Shown here in pieces: positions 9,770 to 18,089 of a DNA stretch of 64,000 nt. Position numbers and translations under genes: made by a program. Each line of letters starts with the position of its first letter. Position 1 is the stretch's first letter. Location: positions 1 through 64,000 of the forward strand of contig JAURNY010000026.1 in the NCBI GenBank assembly GCA_030829955.1. Reading direction: 5' to 3'. The notes beneath the pieces are model-generated. The model saw only the letters and a list, made by a program, of their open reading frames with translations, ran no database searches and was not told the origin of the DNA. The stretch comes from Gammaproteobacteria bacterium. Its GTDB lineage: Bacteria; Pseudomonadota; Gammaproteobacteria; Eutrophobiales; Eutrophobiaceae.

Positions 9770-10657
9770 TTACAGGAAAGAATGGCTTTCCATATATTTG
9801 TTAGGAATATAAGTGCCATGCGACGAGAAATCTGTCAAATAGAGAGTGTTATTAGGATCTAGTTCCAGAACCAGATGTGTACGAGATACGTCTCGTAATT
9901 TCGGATCTATCATAATTGTGCAATTCGTATCACGACCAATGGTATTTTTACTAACTTTTAAATCGTAATTGCGACCAGCATTATCAATAAATTTATTAGG
10001 CGAACCAGCGACGATTTTACATTCATATTTCGATAATAATATTTTGATTACCAGACCTTTATGCAAGGCTATTGTTACGTTTTCACCTTTTAACATACGT
10101 TCCATCTTGGTATTTTTGCTGGTGCTAGAAAATGGTTCAAATACTTTATTCTCAAGCACTAATTTATCTTTTAGCAGGTTAGCACTAATGTCACCTTCAT
10201 CACTTGAAGTTGTTTTCGAATTCTTTTTCTTCTCGGAGTATAGATATTTGATGATTTCCTGTCTGGAAGATAAATATTGCATGTATTTTACAACCGCGAT
10301 TCGACGAAAAGGGTTAAGTTCATCTTTCTCTTCAAGATTTAGTCCCTGAATGATAGAACGCCATTGGTTATCTTGTGAAAAGATTTGCGGATCTAGTGAA
10401 CGTAATGTCCGATTAATACTCTCGGTATCTTCTATAGATTCTGACAGCATTGAAACGAAACGTTTTTCAATTTTTTTAATTGTGTGGGCTTCTTTTTTTA
10501 ACTCATCCAGACTGAACTTCACCATCTGTGTAATCTTTCTGGCGGGCACGCATGTTCTACCAGCAAGACAAAATTCAAAATCAGCCAATGAGCCAAATTT
10601 TAGCGTTTGTTCGCCAACTGTAAATTCTATAGGTTTGTAAAATATTTTATCGAACAT
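9770..10657 (-). CDS. FHA-domain protein with unknown N-terminal region
   Basis: The last 90 or so of 295 residues form a forkhead-associated domain with the motifs TIGRDTNCTI, SRTH and SSHGTYI, which bind phosphothreonine. The first 200 residues are charged and helical and match nothing I recognise; they include LAGRTCVPARKI and a lysine-rich linker (SEKKKNSK). There is no signal peptide or membrane helix, so it is cytoplasmic. A perfect CRP-type site lies 70 bases upstream. A second FHA protein is 1.4 kb away. No Ser/Thr kinase is in the window. Confidence 0.8.
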   Translation of the reverse strand: MFDKIFYKPIEFTVGEQTLKFGSLADFEFCLAGRTCVPARKITQMVKFSLDELKKEAHTIKKIEKRFVSMLSESIEDTESINRTLRSLDPQIFSQDNQWRSIIQGLNLEEKDELNPFRRIAVVKYMQYLSSRQEIIKYLYSEKKKNSKTTSSDEGDISANLLKDKLVLENKVFEPFSSTSKNTKMERMLKGENVTIALHKGLVIKILLSKYECKIVAGSPNKFIDNAGRNYDLKVSKNTIGRDTNCTIMIDPKLRDVSRTHLVLELDPNNTLYLTDFSSHGTYIPNKYMESHSFL

Positions 10658-11170
10658 GTTTTTATTTTAGTTAATGCAGATGAACATTTTTCTATATTGC
10701 ACAATACAGTATATTTATTATTTTTCTGTGATTTACATCACACTTTATTATTTTAGAATAATCTCCACACGTATTTTCTTATTAAGTAGAAAAATTTAAG
10801 CTAATGTTAGCTATTTCAACATGAAAATTTAGGTGTGGCATACAGCGTCCATACTGCAAAGTTGCGATATAAATCAACATGCTGTAACTAGCTTTTATTA
10901 TCAGGTAAGCCAAATGCAGTAAATGAGCATTTAGGTATGCGCTGTATTTTTTTAGCCTGTTCCTGAGTATGGGAACAATATTTTCATTCAGAATTAGATC
11001 ATCGATAGGTTGTTTTTTAAGTAAAACTTTAGAATGTTCTTATATTGATTGTGCATAATAAGCAATGGAACTACAGCCACAATTAGCAACAAATAACAGC
11101 AGAATACAGCAAACGTAACTATATTGCTTCATTAGTTATGTTATACATTATCCAGCAGAAGGAGACACGT
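10658..11170. other. Divergent intergenic region
   Basis: This AT-rich stretch lies between the divergent FHA and sulfurtransferase genes. It holds the CRP-type site at 10727-10742. On the minus strand a run of about 77 codons (roughly 11023 down to 10793) stays open but has no ATG, GTG or TTG near its beginning and no ribosome site, so I do not call it a gene. I see no RNA gene. Confidence 0.5.
10727..10742 (-). promoter_or_regulatory. CRP/Vfr-type operator
   Basis: TGTGATTTACATCACA matches TGTGA-N6-TCACA perfectly in both half-sites. It lies 70 bases upstream of the FHA gene start at 10657, a normal class I or II activation distance. It is 428 bases from the sulfurtransferase start, so the FHA gene is the likelier target. 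Confidence 0.6.
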
Positions 11171-12001
11171 ATGTATCAAACATTAATCAGTTGTCAGAAA
11201 TTACACGATAATCTACTCAATAGAGACTGGTTGGTTTGTGATTGCCGTTATGATTTGCAAAATAAAGCAGCAGGACATACAGCATATCAACAAAACCATA
11301 TACTCGGGGCTATTTATCTTGATTTGCATGATGATTTGAGTGGTCCACCTGTTACAAATAGAGGTAGACATCCTTTGCCCACCAATGACTCCATAGCAGC
11401 CTTATTTTGCCGCTTAGGAATAACACCTGAAACACAGGTGGTTGTTTACGATGACATGTCAGGTTCATTTGCTGCAAGAATGTGGTGGATGCTAAAGCAC
11501 ATGAATCATGATGCAGTTGCCGTACTAGATGGTGGCTGGCAGGCGTGGTTAGCAGGAAATTATGATACGACAGCTGTCGAAAGTAGCAGAACTCCATGTG
11601 AATTAATTTACAAAGCCAAATCTGGTGATGTCGCACTAATGGATGATGTTGCAAAAGTATCATTATTAATCGATTCAAGAGACGGCGCACGATACCGTGG
11701 TGAAATTGAGCCGATAGATAAGGCTGCCGGCCATATACCCGGTGCCAAACACCGTTTTTGGAAAGAAAACCTCACTGAAGAGGGAGTATTCAAGTCTGCT
11801 GAAGAGTTGCATAAAGAATGGAAAACTCTATTAGGTGATATGTCTAGTGATGAAGCGGTTGTTTATTGTGGTTCAGGAGTGACGGCATGTCATAACCTAT
11901 TGGCGGCATTTCATGCTGGTTTAGCCATGCCGAGATTGTATGCTGGTTCGTGGAGCGAATGGAGTAGTTTTCTCGATAATCCTGTAGCTACGAGTAAATG
12001 A
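11171..12001 (+). CDS. sseA: 3-mercaptopyruvate sulfurtransferase (tandem rhodanese)
   Basis: This 276-residue protein has two rhodanese domains. The catalytic Cys233 sits in CGSGVTA, the loop of mercaptopyruvate sulfurtransferases, as opposed to CRKGVTA of thiosulfate sulfurtransferase. Conserved rhodanese phrases include GHIPGAKHRFW and LDGGWQAW. The start at 11171 is chosen because GAAGGAG lies six bases before it; an in-frame ATG at 11138 has no ribosome site. The enzyme moves sulfane sulfur from mercaptopyruvate to thiols or cyanide. The position between two FHA genes is probably incidental. Confidence 0.9.
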   Translation: MYQTLISCQKLHDNLLNRDWLVCDCRYDLQNKAAGHTAYQQNHILGAIYLDLHDDLSGPPVTNRGRHPLPTNDSIAALFCRLGITPETQVVVYDDMSGSFAARMWWMLKHMNHDAVAVLDGGWQAWLAGNYDTTAVESSRTPCELIYKAKSGDVALMDDVAKVSLLIDSRDGARYRGEIEPIDKAAGHIPGAKHRFWKENLTEEGVFKSAEELHKEWKTLLGDMSSDEAVVYCGSGVTACHNLLAAFHAGLAMPRLYAGSWSEWSSFLDNPVATSK

Positions 12002-12075
12002 GTAATAATTAACTATAGTTTGATTAACTAGGTCTTTATAATGTCCGACTTTTGAGCTTATAATTTGGCAAATTT

Positions 12076-13920
12076 ATGTTTAAATTCACTCGATTAGCAG
12101 TATTTTTTCTATATATTTCAATAGCTTATGCGGAAGATGTTGAAAAGGCTGTAACGCTAGATCAAGTTCAAGAAAATGTAGAAGTAGTCGAGAATACGGT
12201 TGAAAGCATAGATGGAGCAATATCTGATCATATGCAGGATGTACATTTTGATTATGTATCAGAAGAAGATATGTTCGCTGATGATCTTAACACCTCCTTA
12301 TTAAAAGATGTTTTTCTGGTGCTTGATAACTCCGGCAGCATGAAAAAAAATGACCCTAGTTTTCTGGTCAGTGAGGCAGTCAAGGAATTTATCAGTCAAC
12401 AAGATAATAATACACGCGTTGGCATAGTAATCTTCGATCAATCCGCAATTTTGCCAGTTCCACTAACTGAGGCTTCTTTTAGTAATCGTGTAAATATTCT
12501 TAATAGTCTTAAAGAAATCGACTACAAAGGTTTGTTTACTGATAGTCCTGCCGGTATCGAGCGTGCTATTTATGAATTAAAAAATAATGGCAGAGAGGAA
12601 GCTGAGAGATCAATTATTTTTATGACTGATGGCATCGTTGATACTGGTGATGCCGAAAAAGATATTGAGAAAGCCAAATGGTTGCGTGAAGATCTTGCGC
12701 CTGATGCCGCAGATAATGATATTAAAATATTTGGTATAGCTTTTACTGAAGCCGCTGATTTTCAATTGATACAATCAATCGCACAAAAGTCTGACGGTGA
12801 ATATTATCGAGTTTTAAAGGCAAAAGATCTTAAAGGTGTTTTTCATCGAATAGATAAGATTATAAATGAACCGCCGGAAGTAGATATGTCTCCTCAGCTA
12901 ACAGCGATAGTACAAACTATTGTTGCGCCAGCGGAACCTGTTGTAAAAGCTCCATCCCTACCGCCGGTTATTATCGAAGTACCAAATAAAAATATGGGTG
13001 AAGAAGAACGTATTCGTTCAATGATACTCATTGCTGCCACCATTGTTTTGAGTATTACTCTACTTGCCATTTTATTTGTATTGATCCGTCGCAATAAGGA
13101 GATAAAGTCAGTTCAACAAACTACTTTTCAAGATGCTTTTATAAATGATATTTCTGGAAAAACAGACAAACAGTCACACCAGCTTGGCACCAAACCTACT
13201 ATGTTTGGACGAATAGCAGGTCAGGATGTCGAGCATCTAAATTATATTGTTGTTAATGAATCGACTATCGGTCGTCGTCATGCATTGGTTGAATACAGGG
13301 GTTACTCATTCTGGATAATTGATCAGGGTAGCATTAATGGGACATATGTTAATGGTGAACAGGTTAAGACTGAAGCAAGACTTAAACATGGTGATAAGAT
13401 TCAATTGCATCGTTGTGAATTTGAATTTGTTATGCCAGAGATGGAAGATAGCGGTATGACGGTTATTTCTAATACCGTATTTGCAGGCAGGAGTCATGAC
13501 GACTCTGAAGAAGCAACAGTAATGAAAGCATCTCATGAGACAGCAGGTGAGCTGAGTGATTTTGAAAGAAAAAGCATAACTGAATCGGATATGGACTTTG
13601 ATTTAACCGGACCTATTGATCTTGCAGAAGATGATTTATTAGATTTAGCTGGGCCTGAAGATGATATCAAGTTAACAGAGAAAGAACCCGAGTTTATTAT
13701 GGATGATGATGAATTAAGTGAAGATGAGACTATCAAGTTTATTATGGATGATGATGAATTAAGTGAAGATGAGACTATCAAGTTTATTATGGATGATGAT
13801 GAATTAAGTGAAGATGAAACTATCATGATGGACGATGATGACGATGCCACATTAATGCCTGGTGATGAAGATGAAGATTTTCGAACCAGTGATGAAACTT
13901 TACGTAAGTATGAGCATTAA
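12076..13920 (+). CDS. Membrane-anchored VWA-FHA protein with acidic repeats
   Basis: The 614-residue protein has a signal peptide (residues 1-19) and a von Willebrand A domain with the metal-site motif DNSGS (84-88) and MTDGIVDTGD further on. A transmembrane helix (about 316-338) is followed by positive residues, and an FHA domain (about 395-460: TIGRRHA, SINGTYVNG) comes next. A very acidic tail holds three copies of a 15-residue repeat (540-584). The VWA part is therefore predicted periplasmic and the FHA part cytoplasmic, a layout suited to passing a signal across the membrane. The function is unknown. It lies 74 bases after the sulfurtransferase gene. Confidence 0.85.
   Translation: MFKFTRLAVFFLYISIAYAEDVEKAVTLDQVQENVEVVENTVESIDGAISDHMQDVHFDYVSEEDMFADDLNTSLLKDVFLVLDNSGSMKKNDPSFLVSEAVKEFISQQDNNTRVGIVIFDQSAILPVPLTEASFSNRVNILNSLKEIDYKGLFTDSPAGIERAIYELKNNGREEAERSIIFMTDGIVDTGDAEKDIEKAKWLREDLAPDAADNDIKIFGIAFTEAADFQLIQSIAQKSDGEYYRVLKAKDLKGVFHRIDKIINEPPEVDMSPQLTAIVQTIVAPAEPVVKAPSLPPVIIEVPNKNMGEEERIRSMILIAATIVLSITLLAILFVLIRRNKEIKSVQQTTFQDAFINDISGKTDKQSHQLGTKPTMFGRIAGQDVEHLNYIVVNESTIGRRHALVEYRGYSFWIIDQGSINGTYVNGEQVKTEARLKHGDKIQLHRCEFEFVMPEMEDSGMTVISNTVFAGRSHDDSEEATVMKASHETAGELSDFERKSITESDMDFDLTGPIDLAEDDLLDLAGPEDDIKLTEKEPEFIMDDDELSEDETIKFIMDDDELSEDETIKFIMDDDELSEDETIMMDDDDDATLMPGDEDEDFRTSDETLRKYEH
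13693..13827 (+). repeat. Three tandem 45-base in-frame repeats
   Basis: Units at 13693-13737, 13738-13782 and 13783-13827 encode FIMDDDELSEDETIK. The first two are identical base for base. The third differs at a silent GAG/GAA and an AAG/ATG change. The near-identity shows recent duplication or continuing homogenisation. Confidence 0.95.
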
Positions 13921-13977
13921 CATCTGCCTTCAGTTTTCTGACCTTGTTAAAGCAATCATCTAAATATTTCTATCAAT

Positions 13978-14955
13978 ATGAGTGAATGGCATACACGATT
14001 ATTTGAATTGATGGCCGATGGTCAATTTCACTCCGGCCAACAACTTGCCACTGACTTGGCAGTCTCTCGAACAGCTGTCTGGAAGTTTCTGCAACAATGT
14101 CGCGACTATGGTGTAGAGATTGAATCACGGCATGGATTAGGTTATCGATTAACACAAGCGATCAATTTGTTAGATAAACAACAGATTCTCGATGCCATGT
14201 CACGAACAGCAAGGCGTGATTGTCAGTCCATTACAATTTTACAAAAGATAGATTCGACCAATGATTATCTTGGAAAAAAGATTAAACAGCATGATATTAA
14301 AGGTGAGGTTGTTCTTGCTGAATATCAGACTAATGGACGTGGTCGACGGGGTAATCGATGGATATCACCATTTGCTAGTGGGATATTTTTATCATTAGCC
14401 TGGCGCATGGAAATACCAAATGCCAATATTGGTTTGTTGTCTCTTTTCACAGGGGTTGCGGTTATACGTTGTTTACATTCATTAGGGATTCCGCAAGCTG
14501 GATTGAAATGGCCTAATGATATTATTCTGCAAGATAAGAAACTTGCCGGTGTGTTGATCGACTTACATGGTGAAGCTAATGGCCCGATAAATATTATTAT
14601 CGGGGTAGGCATGAACTATCAACTTTCACCATCTGGCGAAAATCTGATAGACCAACCGGTAACAGGTATACAAGAACACTTAGGTAAAAATGTTTCCAGA
14701 AATGATATAGCAGCGAAATTAATCTCCGTATTGTTTACTATGCTGGATGATTTTAGTAAAGAGAGAGAGAAAACATTACTAGATGAATGGCGTAAATATG
14801 ATACTTGTCGAGGTCGAGCTGTAACCTTGTATCAGGCGGATAAAAAGGTCAGTGGATATATGCAGGGCATTAATGAACAAGGACATGTTTTGATAGAAGC
14901 TAATAATTCAGTGACTTCTTATGCTAGTGGCGAAGTTAGTTTGCGTGCTAATTAA
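13978..14955 (+). CDS. birA: Biotin-protein ligase / biotin operon repressor BirA
   Basis: This 325-residue protein has the full bifunctional layout. An N-terminal helix-turn-helix (SGQQLATDLAVSRTAVWKFL) is followed by the ligase core with STNDYL, the biotinyl-AMP loop GRGRRG, and KWPNDI. A small C-terminal SH3-like domain ends the protein. It attaches biotin to the carboxyl-carrier protein of acetyl-CoA carboxylase and can repress biotin genes. Its stop codon overlaps the coaX start by one base (TAATG). Confidence 0.95.
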   Translation: MSEWHTRLFELMADGQFHSGQQLATDLAVSRTAVWKFLQQCRDYGVEIESRHGLGYRLTQAINLLDKQQILDAMSRTARRDCQSITILQKIDSTNDYLGKKIKQHDIKGEVVLAEYQTNGRGRRGNRWISPFASGIFLSLAWRMEIPNANIGLLSLFTGVAVIRCLHSLGIPQAGLKWPNDIILQDKKLAGVLIDLHGEANGPINIIIGVGMNYQLSPSGENLIDQPVTGIQEHLGKNVSRNDIAAKLISVLFTMLDDFSKEREKTLLDEWRKYDTCRGRAVTLYQADKKVSGYMQGINEQGHVLIEANNSVTSYASGEVSLRAN

Positions 14956-15692
14956 TGAGACTTTTACTGGATATTGGCAATACTACTATTGCCTGGGCGT
15001 TAAAGGAAAAAGATATCTTTCAGTCTTCAGGGCGTTTTTTTTATCAGCATGTCTCTATAATAGATGATGTTAATAAACACCTTGGAAATCTTGATGCTCC
15101 TGAACAAGTCTTGATCTCTAGTGTTATTCGCGAAGAAAACCTTATTCAATGGATAAAACTCCAATGGCAGTGTGATGTCTGGCAGGCTAAAACATCAAGT
15201 GTCTTTGCAGAATTAAAAAACAGTTATCCTAAACCTGAACAAATGGGGATAGATCGTTGGTTGGCTATGATTTCCGCATGGAATGAATTTAAAACCGAAC
15301 TATGTGTGATCGATTGTGGTACTGCCATGACTATTGACCTGATTGATACAAATGGACAACATAAAGGAGGCTATATTTTACCTGGTTTGCAAATGATGCA
15401 ATCACAGATTAATCAGGGAACTGATCGTATTAGTGTAGATGTAGCTAGTACTGGACAGCTTTTTCCAGCGAACAACACCAAAACGGCAATTAATCATGGC
15501 GCAATACTCGGAATGGTTGCATCAGTCGAATATGTTCACAGACATTTAATGAATAACATGGGTAGTAACAGGCAATCTATTATTACTGGTGGAGATGCGC
15601 CTGAAATCATTAAACATAGTGATATTAAAATGATTTACAGACCTTTGTTAGTACTGGAAGGTTTGTCTATATTGGGTGACAAAGCGTCATGA
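14955..15692 (+). CDS. coaX: Type III pantothenate kinase CoaX
   Basis: The 245-residue protein carries the ASKHA-fold phosphate motifs LLLDIGNTTIAWAL at the N-terminus and VIDCGTAMTIDL in the middle, with GGYILPGL and TGGDAPEI later. It phosphorylates pantothenate, the first step of coenzyme A synthesis, and is not inhibited by CoA in characterised members. The birA-coaX order is common in gammaproteobacteria. Confidence 0.95.
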   Translation: MRLLLDIGNTTIAWALKEKDIFQSSGRFFYQHVSIIDDVNKHLGNLDAPEQVLISSVIREENLIQWIKLQWQCDVWQAKTSSVFAELKNSYPKPEQMGIDRWLAMISAWNEFKTELCVIDCGTAMTIDLIDTNGQHKGGYILPGLQMMQSQINQGTDRISVDVASTGQLFPANNTKTAINHGAILGMVASVEYVHRHLMNNMGSNRQSIITGGDAPEIIKHSDIKMIYRPLLVLEGLSILGDKAS

Positions 15693-16074
15693 AGTGTCTA
15701 TTGATTATTTTGCTTTTATTAAATGCTGCATACCTCGCCTGGAAAATGGATAGAGAAACTAGACAATATATGAATTATAAAAATAGTGCTTTTCGTATTT
15801 CTTCAACAACCAATTAAAATTGTTATCAGAATTACTGTCATCGCCTGAGTACAGGCAAGTATCAACTGAAACAAGTCAATGAACTAATGTTATTGCGAGA
15901 ATGCTGGATATACCGATTGATATTAATCCTTATCGTGAAAATATGATGAACTTGCTTATTAACTCGGAAGACGGTTTGAAAATGTACTATGAATTTCTTG
16001 ATCGAAATGGAGCTTTGCCTGAAGAGTTGTTCATCGGTATTCCTGTCCGTTTTAAGGCCGCACCTATCCGATAA
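15689..16074 (+). pseudogene. Decayed gene after coaX
   Basis: An ATG at 15689 overlaps the coaX stop and opens a 42-codon frame starting with a hydrophobic anchor (LLIILLLLNAAYLAWK), which then hits a stop at 15815. Coding-like text continues in other frames: one ends at 15882, and another runs from 15901 to 16074 (57 codons, ending GIPVRFKAAPIR). This fits a small membrane-anchored protein broken by frameshifts. A SPOR-type protein often follows coaX in gammaproteobacteria, but no SPOR motif is visible here, so the identity is open. Confidence 0.5.
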
Positions 16075-16152
16075 AATTGCTATGTAGCGGTGAAATCCAT
16101 TAGAATAGCAACGTCGTAGGTTTTGTTGTCGTGTACTGAATCGATATTAGTT

Positions 16153-16226
16153 GCCCCGATAGTTAAATGGTATAACCGTTGATTTGTAATCATCAATTGG
16201 GGGTTCGATTCCCTCTCGGGGCTCCA
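16153..16226 (+). tRNA. tRNA-Thr (anticodon TGT)
   Basis: The 74-base gene folds as a cloverleaf. The acceptor arm is GCCCCGA/TCGGGGC, the D stem GTTA/TAAC, and the T arm has loop TTCGATT; CCA is encoded. The anticodon loop TTTGTAA (16183-16189) has TGT at 16185-16187 and A37. G1-C72, C2-G71, G35 and U36 are the known bacterial threonine identity elements. Two oddities are a T-T mismatch in the anticodon stem (positions 28-42) and T as discriminator base 73. Confidence 0.85.
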
Positions 16227-16250
16227 TCCTTTAGAACTATTGATACATCC

Positions 16251-16547
16251 ATGAGCTTAAAAAACTAATCTATTCAATATTATTTCTAGTATTCCTCCAG
16301 ATGACTACTGCACAAGCTGAAGATTATGGTGATACTCAAAACTTATTCCAAGTCAGGATTTTAGCAAGACTCTGAAATTAAATTAAGGTTGTTAGTACGA
16401 AACAGTGATGATATTTAACTTTATTTTCTTAAAGTACTAATATTAACCCTTTTGGGTAGAATGCCTAAGGTAGAAGTTGTTCTTGCCGAACTGACTAAAC
16501 AAAATCTTCGATTACCGGAATCATATAATAATCTTGTGGTTGTTTAA
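16251..16547 (+). pseudogene. Decayed gene for a small exported protein
   Basis: ATG AGC TTA AAA at 16251 is followed after a one-base shift by a signal-peptide-like stretch (LIYSILFLVFLQMTTAQAED). That frame ends about 20 codons later. A further coding-like fragment runs from ATG 16461 to a stop at 16545. The frames do not join, so this reads as a broken exported-protein gene. The family is not recognisable. Confidence 0.4.
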
Positions 16548-16567
16548 GCTGCTAAGTATAAATATAG

Positions 16568-17530
16568 TTATCGCATGAGATAATCTAGCATTATCCCAAT
16601 AAATACGGTAAATCCAAACCAGTTATTATTCAAAAAAGCCTTAAAACAATTTTCTTTTTGCCGTTGCCAGATTAAACATAATTGATAAATAAAAAATCCG
16701 CAGCCAACAAATAAACCCAAATAATATAGTCCGCCCATTTCGGCTCGTTTACCTGCCATTATCAGGGTAAATATTACCATGAACTGAATTATCGCTATGA
16801 TGAAGCGATCGGCATCATCGAGTAATATCGCAGTTGACTTAACACCTATCTTTAAATCGTCTTCACGGTCAACCATCGCATACATCGTATCATAGACTAC
16901 AGACCAGAGAACATTAGCAATCAAAAGTATCCACGCTAACTCAGGTATTGCTCCCGTTTGTGCTGCGAAACCCATTGGTATGGCCCAGCCAAATGCTAGC
17001 CCCAGAACAAATTGTGGCAAATAAGTATGTCGTTTCATGAAAGGATAAACACCGGCAAGTAATACCGCTACAAATGCGAGTTGCACGGTAAATGTATTCA
17101 TTGTCAGCACCAGTAGAAAGGCGATGAAGATTAGAGCGATAGCAATCAGTAATGCTTCTTTTGCGCCAATTTCTCCATTCGTTAAAGGTCGAGCTTCAGT
17201 ACGGTTGATATGTTTATCAATTTGTCGATCGGCAATATCATTTAGTACACAGCCGGCAGAACGCATCAATAATACACCTAGACAAAATACAATAAAGACT
17301 GAGCCATATGGTGGTCCTTCGGCAGCAAACCAAAGCCCCCAAAGAGTTGGCCAAAGTAGTAACAAGATTCCTATCGGTTTATCAAGTCTTGTCAGACGAG
17401 CATAAAGACAAAGCTTTTTATGTTGTGTTGGCCATTTGCTTTTAAGAGTTGCATTAATTTGTTGCCATAATGATCCAAGGTATTTTGTTGCTGAACTAAA
17501 ATGACCTAATACGTTTTTAATTAAACTCAT
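16568..17530 (-). CDS. ubiA: 4-hydroxybenzoate polyprenyltransferase UbiA
   Basis: This 320-residue integral membrane protein has about eight helices and the two prenyl-diphosphate/Mg2+ motifs of the family: NDIADRQID (residues 97-105) and DREDD (about 221-225). It prenylates 4-hydroxybenzoate in ubiquinone synthesis. The N-terminal 40 residues are longer than in E. coli UbiA. Its start overlaps the ubiC stop by four bases, so the two are coupled and successive in the pathway. Confidence 0.95.
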   Translation of the reverse strand: MSLIKNVLGHFSSATKYLGSLWQQINATLKSKWPTQHKKLCLYARLTRLDKPIGILLLLWPTLWGLWFAAEGPPYGSVFIVFCLGVLLMRSAGCVLNDIADRQIDKHINRTEARPLTNGEIGAKEALLIAIALIFIAFLLVLTMNTFTVQLAFVAVLLAGVYPFMKRHTYLPQFVLGLAFGWAIPMGFAAQTGAIPELAWILLIANVLWSVVYDTMYAMVDREDDLKIGVKSTAILLDDADRFIIAIIQFMVIFTLIMAGKRAEMGGLYYLGLFVGCGFFIYQLCLIWQRQKENCFKAFLNNNWFGFTVFIGIMLDYLMR

Positions 17531-18084
17531 GATTTAATACAATGCTCTATCTGTGGCAGGAAGAGTTCAAGAATCAATAGTGGTCTATCTTTAATAAAGA
17601 AAATAGATTGTCTTGTCCAAAATTCTGTCATTACCTGTTGCAGTTCTGTTACTTGATTTAACCATTCACATGCACTGGATATTTTTGCATATTGCATTGT
17701 GGCACGATAACCGGAAGTTTCAGAAAACAACAGTTCACCAAGAGGGCGATCACCCAGTGCTGAGAGTTGCTCAGCAATCAAGTCATGCGTTGGTTTTGGA
17801 ATAATAGTACGAGCAAAGATCAGCTTTTCTGTATCGGATTTAAGCCAGGACAATCTGACGAGACTGACTTGATTTTTATCGATATTCAGTATTCCACATT
17901 CACTTTGAAAAGGCGCATTCCATGATTCTGAGATAATTTCCAGAGAAATGTCACTTTTACATCTGGATTGCAAATATCGCGTAAGTGAGCCATCATAAAA
18001 TAAAACATCTTTGAGAATGTTTGTCCCTAATTCTGTTTCAGCTTTAGCTTTATTTAACCAGTTAATCTGCAATGGAGTTCTCAA
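17527..18084 (-). CDS. ubiC: Chorismate lyase UbiC
   Basis: This 185-residue protein occupies the usual place before ubiA. It contains the family phrases SLTRYLQ near residue 33, FARTIIP near residue 90, and RPLGELLF around residue 113. It converts chorismate to 4-hydroxybenzoate and pyruvate, the first committed ubiquinone step. It sits five bases after recG on the same strand. Confidence 0.9.
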   Translation of the reverse strand: MRTPLQINWLNKAKAETELGTNILKDVLFYDGSLTRYLQSRCKSDISLEIISESWNAPFQSECGILNIDKNQVSLVRLSWLKSDTEKLIFARTIIPKPTHDLIAEQLSALGDRPLGELLFSETSGYRATMQYAKISSACEWLNQVTELQQVMTEFWTRQSIFFIKDRPLLILELFLPQIEHCIKS

Positions 18085-18089
18085 TTATG

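Noticed and set aside
10793..11023. Open minus-strand stretch of about 77 codons before the FHA gene
   Set aside because: No start codon or ribosome site is present at its beginning and no family is recognised.
13978..15692. CRISPR, phage or insertion-sequence signals across the window
   Set aside because: No repeat-spacer arrays, transposase motifs, integrase motifs or phage structural genes were seen on either strand.
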